NCBI GenBank assembly: GCA_039881045.1
Contig: JAYWVB010000011.1
Location: 62,001-126,000 of the forward strand
DNA: 64,000 bases
Reading direction: 5' to 3'
DNA from: Chaetomium olivaceum
Taxonomy: Eukaryota; Ascomycota; Sordariomycetes; Sordariales; Chaetomiaceae
A program made the position numbers and the translations under genes. Of the stretch, positions 45,949-56,207 are shown piece by piece; the first letter of the stretch is position 1, and the number at the start of each line of letters is the position of its first letter. The notes below the pieces were generated by a model. That model ran no database searches. It was not told the DNA's origin and saw nothing but the letters and a program-made list of their open reading frames with translations.

Positions 45949-48479
45949 TTCGCGTCAAGATCATCATGATTTTTCGTGATCCTCGCGTGGTCAGGGGGAG
46001 CTGGCCGCTTAAAGCGGACGTGCCCCAGGTTACATCGGGCACGCCACCAATGAAGTCCGCGGAGTGCCTGGCGCCCAGGCCGCAAAATTGTCCCGTCTTA
46101 CTGACGCTCTTCAGCCGGCCCACACGCAGGATCGCCGGCATGTCTGAGATTTCACATGGTCAACCGCCGGCTCGGCCCGCGATGTTGGGACAGTTGTGGC
46201 GCCGGGAAGGCTTGATGGTGCCAAATCGCGCCGGATTTTACCACATCTCCTTGAGACTGTGAGTGGTGTGGCATGTCTCAACACTTGTAGTTTGCTAAAG
46301 AGGCGCTGAGGAGGTCCCTCAAGACTACCGCACACGGGTACTTCAAAAACGTTGCCCAACTCGATGCTCGTACGGCTAGTTGGGAAATGTGCTAACCTCT
46401 TTCTGTGACGATCGGAAAACCGTAGGAAGCCGTTACGGAAAAAAAAGAAAGAGAAAGGAAAAGAAAGAAAAGAAGAAAAAGAAAAAGAAAAACCAAAAGA
46501 AAAAGGGAAAGAAATGCAAGGCCCATATAGTCCTATAGCTTGCTAACCATATATCCATGAAAATGGATATTTCCCTACAAGGCCGGCATTGAGTGAGACG
46601 GACCTCGGACGAGGCCTAGCTATAGAGTAGTATTATAAGATTGACGCTTGTGTGGTATTCATTCATTAGTGCAAGGAGAGGGAGGTGGAGTTGATTTCAG
46701 TACTCGGAGTGGCGTTGTCGGAAGTGTATGTAGTGTAATATATTGGAGTTAAACGCTCGCTACCCCGACTGACCTTGGAATAGGTTGTTGTTTTATAGCG
46801 ATGGATGTTTAAAACAGCAGTCCTGAACGAGGTGGGTTCTCGCTAATTTTGCATGGATGTGATGTGGTGAAGCCCTGCCTGCGTGCTTTACTTGCTCCTT
46901 CCGTATTAGCAAGAACACCTGAACTAAATTCCACGTGCGGGCGAAATTTAAGTTATCAGAGAACGCATGTACTGTATGTTAAGAGATCCTCGGATTGAAT
47001 CGACACTTATCGGCCCGGTTTAAGGAGTGGCCGTATTTGTACTGGGGTTTCGATGGCCCAGATTTGGCGAAGGGTTTTCTCCAAAAGTTTGACCCAACTC
47101 TATCGAGTAAAAGTTTTGTGAACCACACGACCCCGCGTTGCGTTGCGTAAGGCGATAGCTTATCCCGCTTATCACACAGGGACCAAGATAGCGCCGGTGG
47201 CAGGTCGGTGAAGAGTCTCACCCCTGTTAGTCTGGGTAAAGGAAAAGGTGAGAGAAAGACGAATATTGAAAATAGGACATGAAGGTCAGAGCGGTGGCAG
47301 ATTTTCTATAGCAAACTATTCGACAAAGCTGAGAGGCATATGATATGCTTTTGTTGTGCATTTTCCCCGTAGCATGTACCTTCCTTCCATATGACGAAAT
47401 GTTTTGCTGGTTTTCAACGATGTGGAACCTGGGGTAACGGGAAATATCAGAAGATAAGGCTGTCTGGGCACGTGCCGGGGAATTTTTGGTTCTCGTGCCA
47501 AGACAAGTCAAATTCCCACCTGATCGGCACATCCAGCCAAGATCTTTAAACGTCGCGGAGGCGGATAACTATTGGATTTGTGATTCATTCAACCGGTCAC
47601 GATCCCTGTCCTTTAAACATCCTTCGGTCATGAATGCCGTTCAGGTGAGAGAACATTTTCGACATTTCGACGCCACGATAACTACCTCGGACTACCCTCG
47701 GACGCTTTGTTCTTCCAAGCACTCGAACGCGGGGATATTGGCTCTTCTGGGATCATTCCCTGGCATGTCGTGGGGGAAAAGATGGGTCCCTGTTCTGGGC
47801 ACAGTGGCAGACTGAGGGGAAACTGATAAGCGCGCCCCTCACACCGAGATAGAGCAACGGTCCAAACCCCAATGGAGGGCGATACCACCGTGTTGGAGAG
47901 CTGATGGCAAGCCAGTGCATCCAATGTGAAGCCGGGAGGTTGGTATGTACGTGGAGTCGTGGACCCTTCATTAATTGAACATACTGCACCATCCACCATA
48001 TCACACCTTTTACCGTTCGTCCGAACTTAATTTACACCAAGTTCTTCTCGTCAAACCAGGGCGAGTTCCATCCACACCTCGGTGTCCCTTTTCAACACAG
48101 GACCCAGAATACTGGGTGCACTACTTCTTCCATATCCCACTTTCACGTGCGCCGTTGCGTCATCTTGCAGGGTTGTCCAACGGCATTGTTACGAACGGAC
48201 GACAGCACTTATCCAAGCAGGACGAACACCCCAAGCCCGGGATCGATCACTCAAACCTTAACCTGAACTAAACCAGTCGGCGGACCCCCCGAGTGTCTCA
48301 GTTCAGCCCAGCCACAACAACCTACGTGTAACAACGACCCATTGATCGGCAACCTTTGTTTGGATTGCGGGAGCCGCTATTCTTATTATACCTACTTATT
48401 GACCCCCCAATACTCCATCTTCTTTATTATTATCTTCCCTCTTCAACAGCAACCCATAGTTCATCCCAGCGCCGGAATC
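45949..48479. other. Long intergenic region, no supported gene
   Basis: About 2.5 kb containing a homopurine tract (entered separately). Scattered frames of under 110 codons have no recognised domain. The final 500 bp form the promoter and leader of the permease gene. Confidence 0.5.
46437..46514 (+). repeat. Homopurine (A/G) tract
   Basis: 56 uninterrupted purines followed, after CC, by 20 more. It is a simple-sequence tract with no coding role. Confidence 0.9.
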
Positions 48480-50405
48480 ATGTCGGGCAAGCCGGGTGTC
48501 TTCCGCCGCTTGGCCGACAAAGCGGCCGTCGAGGCAGAACCGGGCCTAACCACCGCCCAGTTGATGGTGCGGAACCCGACTTTTACCTGAGCACACAGCG
48601 GCCGGGAGGGGGAAGGGGAGTGGGACGGCGTAGAACGAGTCACCTCCCGACCCCCTTCGCCGCCGTGCTAGGGACATCCCGTTTTCCCACGTTCTCGGCC
48701 CGCTGACCTCGGCAGTTGACGAACCACGACCTCAAACCCGTCGAGCCCGCGCGGCGCCAGTGGGGGCCTTGGAACTTTGTCGGCTTCTGGATCGCCGACT
48801 CATTCAACATCAACACCTGGATGATCTCGTCGTCCATGATCGTCGGCGGCCTGTCCTGGTGGCAGTCGTGGCTGTGCGTCTGGATCGGCTACTCCATCTC
48901 CGGCTGCTTCATCTGCTTGACCGGACGCATCGGTGCCACCTACCATATCGGGTTCCCCGTCGCGAGCCGCTCGTCGTTCGGTATCTGGGGCAGTCTATGG
49001 CCGGTCTTTAACCGCGCTGCCATGGGTATGTGTTGGTCGCGTATTAGAGTGGATGTTTTGGGGCTAACGCGGGGACAGCATGTGTTTGGTATGGCGTGCA
49101 GTCGTACATCGGGGGACACTGCGTGTATTTGATGATTCGATCCATCTGGACGAGCTGGGTAAGCCTTTTAACAGGTCAAATTGGCGACCACAACTCGGGC
49201 TGACTTTCAACCAGGACCGTGACACCATCCCAAACACTTTCCCTCTAGGTTCCGGCACAACAACGGCGGACTATGCCTCCTTTTTCATCTTTTGGCTATG
49301 CTCTCTCCCCGCCATCTGGTTTCCAGTCCACCAGATCCGCCACTTGTTCACCGTCAAGGCTTATTTCGTCCCCTGCGCCGGCATCGCCTTCCTCATCTGG
49401 TCCGTCGTCCGGGCTGGCGGCATCGGCCCCATTATGCGGCAACCCGCGCAGAAACACGGGAGCGAGCTCGCGTGGGAATTTGTCAAGGGGATCATGAGCT
49501 CCATCGCCAACTTCGCCACCCTGATCGTCAACGACCCCGACTTCTCCCGCTTCGCCGGCAAGCCCCGCGATGCCCTCTGGTCACAGCTCTTCACCATCCC
49601 CATCGGCTTCGGCGTGACCTCCTTCATCGGCATCATCGTCTCCTCCTCCTCCACCGTCATCTACGGCGGCGAGCCCATCTGGGACCCGCTCGACCTGCTC
49701 GAGCGCTTCATCAACGACGGCGGCTCCGCCCAGCGCTTCGGCGTCTTCGTCATCGCCGCCGCCTTCTCTCTCGCCCAGCTCGGCACCAACATCGCGGCCA
49801 ACTCCGTCTCGGCCGGCACCGACATGACCGCCCTCCTCCCGCGCTGGCTCAACATCCGCCGCGGCGGCTACATCTGCGCCGCCGTCGGCCTCGCCATGTG
49901 CCCCTACAACCTGCTCACCTCCAGCAACATGTTCACCACCTACCTGTCCGCCTACAGCGTTTTCTTGTCGTCCATTGCCGGCGTCATGATCGCTGACTAC
50001 TATCTCGTCCGCCGCGGCTTTCTCGAGGTGAAGGAACTGTATGATGCGCGCCGCTCCGGCCCGTACTACTTCACTGCCGGCTGGCATTGGCGTGCGTATG
50101 CGGCTTACATCGCCGGCATTCTGATCAATGTGGTGGGGTTTGTGGGTGCCGTGGGGGCTACGACTGTGCCCATCGGCGCGACTTACCTGTACAACCTCAA
50201 CTTCTTTTGCGGGTTTGGTGTGTCGGCGGGTGTGTACTGGGGGCTGTGCAGGGTGTTCCCGATCCCGGCGACGAGTGACAAGTGGATGGAGGTCGGGGAT
50301 GAGATTGTGGATCTGCGGCTGGCGTATGATGATCGGAGTGGGAGCTTGAAGGATGAGGAGGTTGATGCCGGGAGTACGGCGAAGGATGTTGGAAAGGCGG
50401 TTTAA
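48480..50405 (+). CDS. NCS1 family nucleobase/nucleoside permease (FUR4/DAL4-like)
   Basis: Exons 48480-48566, 48716-49025, 49079-49158 and 49215-50405 give 555 residues without breaks. Conserved NCS1 features: the N-terminal NHDLKPVEPARRQWGPWNF segment, WIADSFNINTWMISSSMI in the first helix, TYHIGFPVASRSSFGIWGS, the substrate-site region YGVQSYIGGHC, NDPDFSRFA, LGTNIAANSVSAGTDM and CPYNLLTSSNMFTTYLSAYS. There are about 12 membrane helices with cytosolic ends. Relatives import uracil, allantoin, uridine or related compounds with a cation across the plasma membrane; the exact substrate cannot be read here. The weakest call is the first intron donor (GTGCGG), chosen because it joins TTAQLM to LTNHDLKP. 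Confidence 0.92.
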
Positions 50406-51351
50406 TACGTGTGTTTTGTTCATACAAGTTCTGTGTTTGCTTAATTAGAAGGTCCCAGAATGGATAGCTATAAACCCTCTTTCCGGACCCCGTCATGCCA
50501 TCCAAGCCAATCTAGCGTTCTGAGTCTGTCACTTAATGAGTGTCGATGTTTTCTTCATGGAACTCTTCATAACACCCTGAAGCTGCTCATCACCGGGTGT
50601 AAGGATGTATGGTTTTTCTCCACATACCACCGGTACAAGATAGACTGCAGTGTGCTTCGATTACCGACGACTGTCGCCAAGCCTGCAGTGTATCGGAGTT
50701 CTCGCGGTCTCCAACTCGTTGAGAATAGGCGAAACGTCGGGACCCAGAATATCAAGGCACACAGAAACAGAATGCGGAAAGTGCCGTCTCGGGCTCGTTA
50801 CCGCTTTCTCCATCGATGTATTGATGTAGACGCCATGGCATTGGATACCATATCAATGATGGCAGCACTACCCGGGAATCCTGGCGTGGAAGGGTGGGCT
50901 CCTGGCTCGCATCACAAGTTTTTCGCGGGCTTGGGTTGCATTTGGACCATTCTGCTTTGCATCTAGACTCCAGTCGACGAGCTCGAGCTAAAAAAGGAGA
51001 GAAAAGAAAATACTGGTGGGTAGCACCACAGAGTATTGATGGGATGGATTACCCCAACTCCAGACCATAATGGCCTACAGAATTGTGCCGTGTGTAGAGC
51101 TGGAGCTGCAACAGGTTAGGACGGTTGGGATGCCGCATCGGATGCGAAGAAAGCCGAAGGAAGCAATCTATTTTTGCAGCTTATAGTCACTCTGTGGCGC
51201 CGACCACATTCAGCTACCGGATTCTCGTGAACCCGCCGCCTCCGTAGCAACGATAGCCCAGCTTGTGTTAAAAAGCGACAAGTCCCCCAGGCTGCTGCCC
51301 CGTCTCTGTTGTATCGACAACTGTCTTGAAAAACAATCGATATCTACAACC
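50406..51351. other. Intergenic region, no supported gene
   Basis: A 168-codon plus frame (50460-50966) lacks any domain feature. The last 300 bp serve as promoter and leader of the lectin gene. Confidence 0.5.
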
Positions 51352-52578
51352 ATGCACTTTCTCTCCATTCTCGTCGTTGCCTTTAGCGGCCTGGTCGTCT
51401 CCGTGCCCCAGCATGGAGCCAACCTGTTCCGCCCCGAACCTCGCGCCCACCATCTTGACTGGAACGCACCCCGTGACCACGGCGGTTTCCTGAGCAAACG
51501 GTCCAACCTCCTCTCCGAAGAGTACTTCAACAACAACACGCCGACGGTCAAACGATCCGTGGACACCTCTCCAGCCCACGCCTTAGTGGCGCCCTTGGCC
51601 AAGTCCTCCCTCTCCGACCGTGCCACACCCGGCCAGTGGGAGAACCTCGAGGGCAGCTCCTCGTGGAATCCCGCGCCTGCCTCCTGGGGCGGTCCCCGAC
51701 AAGACGTCTACTACGTCCACAAAGACCGCAAATGCAAGTACCGGACCCACGACGGCGGCAAATGGGGCGGCTGGCAGGACCTCGGCGGCTCGTTCGACTC
51801 CGGCCCGGCGGCGTGCAGCCGCAAGAAGGACAACATGCACATCTTCGGCAAGGGCACCGACGGCCAGGCGTGGCATCGCTCCTACGACTCGGGCAGCGGT
51901 GGTTGGGGACCGTGGCAGGGCATGGGCGGCGACGTGAAGCACTACCCGTCGGCCTGTTCGTGGGGCAAGGACCATGTGAGTCTGTACGTGTCAGGCAATG
52001 ATGGGCAGTGCTGGCACCGCAGGTATGATGATGTCCAGAAGGGCTGGTACGGTTGGGAGAACATGGGCGGGTACCTCGACGGTCCGCCCAAGGCCGTCAC
52101 CTGGGGCCAGGGCCATACCAGTGTGTTCTGCAAGGGTCAGGATGGGCAGGCTTGGCACAGGAAGTATGAGTCGTCTGGCTGGGGCCCGTGGGAGAGTTTG
52201 GGCGGTACACTGGATGGGGAGCCGGCGGCGTGCGCGTGGGACGGCCGGATGGATGTCTTTGTGAAGGGCTCCGATGGTGCGTGCTGGCACAAGACGTACA
52301 AGCGAGGTACGGGTTGGGGCGGCTGGGAGAATATGGGCGGAAAGATAAAGGGCGGGAAGGCACCGGATGTGGTGTACTACGGCGGTAAGATGGAGTTGTA
52401 CATTACTGGTGACGACAACGCGCTTTACCGGAAGGTGTGGAAGGATGACAAGTGGACTTCGGACTGGGAGAACATGGGAGGAAGTATGTATACCAAGCCG
52501 AATTGCGTGGCTTGGGACGATGGGAAGATGGATGTATACGGGGCCGGGTCGGACGGGAGCTGCAGGAGGTGTTATTGA
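51352..52578 (+). CDS. Secreted PLL-type seven-bladed beta-propeller lectin-like protein
   Basis: A single uninterrupted exon of 408 residues from the ATG at 51352. The signal peptide is FLSILVVAFSGLVVSVP. A propeptide-like region has two dibasic sites (LSKR and TVKR), likely Kex2 sites. From about residue 95, seven repeats of roughly 45 residues each close with W-x-x-[ML]-G-G (WQDLGG, WQGMGG, WENMGG, WESLGG and others). Each carries a core of the type P-x-A-C-x-W ... D-x-F-x-K-G-x-D-G-x-x-W-H-R. The WENLEG at the start would complete the last blade. This matches the DUF346/PLL lectin propellers best known from Photorhabdus, which bind fucose or related sugars. The sugar specificity here is unknown. 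Lack of introns and the bacterial relatives raise the possibility of horizontal transfer. Confidence 0.83.
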   Translation: MHFLSILVVAFSGLVVSVPQHGANLFRPEPRAHHLDWNAPRDHGGFLSKRSNLLSEEYFNNNTPTVKRSVDTSPAHALVAPLAKSSLSDRATPGQWENLEGSSSWNPAPASWGGPRQDVYYVHKDRKCKYRTHDGGKWGGWQDLGGSFDSGPAACSRKKDNMHIFGKGTDGQAWHRSYDSGSGGWGPWQGMGGDVKHYPSACSWGKDHVSLYVSGNDGQCWHRRYDDVQKGWYGWENMGGYLDGPPKAVTWGQGHTSVFCKGQDGQAWHRKYESSGWGPWESLGGTLDGEPAACAWDGRMDVFVKGSDGACWHKTYKRGTGWGGWENMGGKIKGGKAPDVVYYGGKMELYITGDDNALYRKVWKDDKWTSDWENMGGSMYTKPNCVAWDDGKMDVYGAGSDGSCRRCY

Positions 52579-52719
52579 AATGGACAGTTCACTGCTGGTT
52601 TCTTTCAGGTTGTGGAGAGCTCGTCACACGATAAGGATTTGGTGTCTCAACAGGCTAAACCAATTTGTAACTCCGGGAAATGTAACTCGTAGGATATGGC
52701 CTGGCCTCTTTGTTCAAAT

Positions 52720-52792
52720 GAAATAAAAGAGAAAAAAGGAAAAAAAAAAGAATAAAAGAACAAAGTAAGAAAAAAAAAAGAAAAAAGAAAAA
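52720..52792 (+). repeat. A-rich, nearly homopurine tract
   Basis: A/G run with a few T and C, about 150 bp downstream of the lectin stop codon. Simple-sequence DNA. Confidence 0.85.
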
Positions 52793-53770
52793 CCGCCCAC
52801 CTGTGTTCTCAGCATCAACTACTTGCGTAGAATATGACAAACGTAAACGATCGTAGGCCGAAGTCAATGTAACCGACGTTGCCCCAAACCGGGCCATCGC
52901 CACCCGTCCCTATTCTCATTCCTTTGACTTCTCGTCGACGCCAAGCATGTGCCATGGCTCATCTTTCTCCTTTTCACTCAACCAGCGTTGCATCATTGGC
53001 AAACCGGAGGTTGCCTTGCTAGAGGACTTCTCTTTGCTGAGATTCCCATCACGAGAAAGTGACGAGATTCGCGTGGCAGACGACGAACAGCTTTGCATGT
53101 CATCCTTCAAACTTCCTCAAGGCGATACCTTGGACTGCTAATGTGTTCGTGTTAGCGGTTCTAATAAATCACTAGGTAACATAACGATTTAAGAACTTTT
53201 AGTTATCTGATAGATAAAATGGTGCACTCGCATTGTTCGCCAGGTCGGTCATGCCCTCTACCAAGCACCCAGCCATGGTTGTCGGGCCGTGAAAGTGTAT
53301 ATCTCTAAGGACTGATAGGTAGGTATGTACATGTACCTATGCAAGAGAAACGGATAATGGAGATGACTTAATGCCGTCAAATATCATTGATCACAACTTG
53401 TAACGGTCCCAGGAGTATATTGCAACTATCTGGTGACGACTCTACGAGTACACTAAGCTTGAAGAAGAAAAGGAAAGATGAGGGAGTCTGGCAGCTCGTG
53501 GCTGCTTTATGATCGCGAGTGCGGTGGCCCGAGCGCATTGCTAGAATGTTCGGTGTGCTGTGGGGCAACTGGGAATAGCTTCATCCAGGGGTTCGGTGGA
53601 TCGTGCTTGTACGTGAGCTGGCCGAGGGTTACCGAGGCCCACCTCGGGCACAGCCCGTTACACAACTCGTAACTGATGCTTGGGTGAAAGGAGGATAATT
53701 ACTGATTTCAGGTACTGAGACCAATTTCAGTCCATAACGAAGCTTTATACTGAATCTTGGAGTTCCGCCC

Positions 53771-53822
53771 TGGTGTACTCTTTGATGTATATTTCGATAT
53801 ACTTCTTGGTGTACTTTTCGAT
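53771..53822 (+). repeat. Short imperfect tandem repeat
   Basis: TGGTGTACTCTTTGATG recurs as TGGTGTACTTTTCGATG with a related TATATTTCGATATACTTCT between them. Confidence 0.6.
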
Positions 53823-56207
53823 GATCCCTTTAATTGGACCATTTCGGCAGACTTAAGATCGGGTGCTACCTAACGAACTGCAAGTTTTATGTGAATGTGT
53901 CTTATGGCCTGACAGACTTTCTGGGTTTCGTGGTCGTACGGACGCCTGATAGCCTTGCAGCAAAGAAAATGGTGCGCGACTCGGGACTCAACGCCGCCTG
54001 CCCCAATATCGCCCGCCAGTTCATCGAATGGAACCCCTACCTGATGCTACATCTGCCACCCACTCTCTATTTTCTGCTCTTCTATCGAATCTAGTTGTTA
54101 GGAATTCAAAGCATTTCCCAAACTCGCCTACTACCTGATCATCGAAACATGGCTGTTGCCTTATCACTGGCGAGGTAATAACAAAGTATTCCCTAGTTAG
54201 TATTGAACAGGAGTGTGCTGTGCTGTCTGCAAAATCGCCAGACCAGCCACCAAAACACAAACTTACAGATCCGTAGACCTGCTTGATATGGGGACAGAAC
54301 ACAGGCTCGGCTGCATCAATGGGTAAACCGAGAAGTGTCCCCCTCTGATCAGAGAGAGAGGCATGCGCACATGCGCTGCAGGTTCTCACAGATGCGCGGG
54401 CACATTGCGTTCCAAAAGTCGTGATTAAAGTGTCTGATTGCCTGCCTTCTGACCAAAAGATTGAGCCGCCTCAGGGCCCCTTATATACAATAAGAACGCG
54501 ACGCGGAAACGGGAAAACAAACGCTCCCTACCCCTGAACAGGCCAGGAGGACCCAGTTCCACCTACACTGGGGCATGCCCCAGTTCAGTATAAGCGCCTA
54601 CAAACGACAATTTGCATTGTGGGGCTGGCGTAATTAAGACTTCCAAGGCCCAGGTTGCCCGCCCTATGGAGTGTAACACTAGGAAGCGTCAGAGGAAAAT
54701 GGGACAGACACATGTATAATTTCGAGGATCATTGGCCTCATGGGGGTCTCGTCGGGGTGAAACCCGAGCCCGCCCTGTTCCGCTCTGAGGACGACTACGC
54801 CCCGTTTGATCTCACAATGGACCCGGTTGCTGTGGGAGAACTTACGTTCCCTCTCTTCCACGTCTGGTTTGTCCAGTGGCGGAGCCTACAGATGAGCCCG
54901 GATTTTATGATCAGGATTTATTGAATTAGAGCAACTTATACCTAGAGAAAGATCTATGTTTCGAGACGCTTCTTTCCCGCCACTTACCCATGTGTTTGTG
55001 TGGCTGTGTTCCGAACCGGTTTTGAAGGGTGGTCACGGGGCTTCGGTCGACAGGTAAGGTAGTCACCGGGAGTTCTCCAGGAAGCGGTCGCTGTATATCA
55101 CACTATTTGAGGGACCTTTGCAATCATGGTAAGAAACACCAGGTATTGTGTACCCTCCAGTTCGAGACTTACCAGTCAAATACCGTCGCTACACCATTTT
55201 CAGAAGTTTTTAAATTGGTCTGAAACGTTTCGTCACATCCGGGGGAATATTTATGTGCCTGGGTTCCACCCCTCGCCCTATAGAAAGCTACTAACTCCCC
55301 TATAATATGCGTAATAGAGTTGGGAACGCATACCTACCAACAATTGTTGAGATTCGCACAGAGACAAACCAAGGTCCTCCATATACAACTAACTGATTTT
55401 AGGTATGGTTGGGAAGAAGTATGGGTAGACCTTATATCAGTTTCGCCGAGGGAACCTACCTATGAAATTAAGGCCTTAAGCTGGGATTTGGTGCGCCTCC
55501 AGGGCGGTGGTAGATAAAAAGTGCGAGAGAGTAGCGCCTACCACGCATTCAAATGGACGCTCTGCCACCACTCATCAGCACCCTTTTTCTCGATTCCTAA
55601 CCTGCACGGGGTTTTTCAGATGCTGATGGAGCTATCCACCGCCTCGGAGAGGCATAGACGCGCCGGTAGGCTGAGAAAAGACACCTAGAGACTAGTGAAA
55701 TGGAGCTGAGGGTTAAGTGTCTAAATCGTAATGGTATCGTTTGCGTGATGTGTGCGATGATCGGGAAAGGTTGTGGTGCGCTGACTGGTGGTTCGAACAC
55801 GTAGCGTGGGGCGGTGCCCTCCCTACCTACAACACTTTCCAAATTGGCTTTTTGGCCTGAGATTTAGACACTGAGAAAATAAGCGCTCATGTCATGTAGA
55901 TGACACCAAACAGTCCCGTCTGGATCACTAGCAACTTAAAGATCATTATTCTCTGCAGCGCGTACAGGCTCATGATTGGAGGAAAGCGCAGACGCCCGGC
56001 ACAGGCCGCACAGCCGCTGCATGAGCATAGGTACCGATGGCCAGCGGGCGGGGCTGGTTGACCTTTTCTCCTTCACGACGCTAGCCCACACCATCAGCCA
56101 GGCTATTGTCAACTAGTCGCCAGCAGCCAGCGTCCAATGTTAAGTACATATGACATTCCATCGCACCACTCCAGTTCCAATTAAAGCGCTACCATCCGCA
56201 TTTGATA

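Larger units (their letters stand above)
52579..56207. other. Gene-poor region
   Basis: About 3.6 kb without a supported gene. Short frames (for example 52916-53110 minus, 53834-54094 plus, 54655-54924 plus) have no clear domain. It contains an A-rich purine tract and a small tandem repeat, entered separately. No transposon ends were found by eye, though decayed relics cannot be excluded. Confidence 0.5.

Noticed and set aside
49581..50423. 280-codon minus frame opposite the NCS1 permease
   Set aside because: Antisense of well-conserved membrane helices; His/Arg/Gly-rich make-up without domain.
52916..53110. 64-codon minus frame rich in Ser and Lys
   Set aside because: Starts with ATG but has no domain and no supporting neighbour; cannot be told from chance.
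53834..54094. Possible LysM-like fragment (IARQFIEWNPYL)
   Set aside because: Only about a dozen residues resemble LysM; no signal peptide, no paired Cys and no second motif.
55700..55810. tRNA-like GGTTCGAA box
   Set aside because: No matching A box or acceptor stem at the proper spacing could be found.
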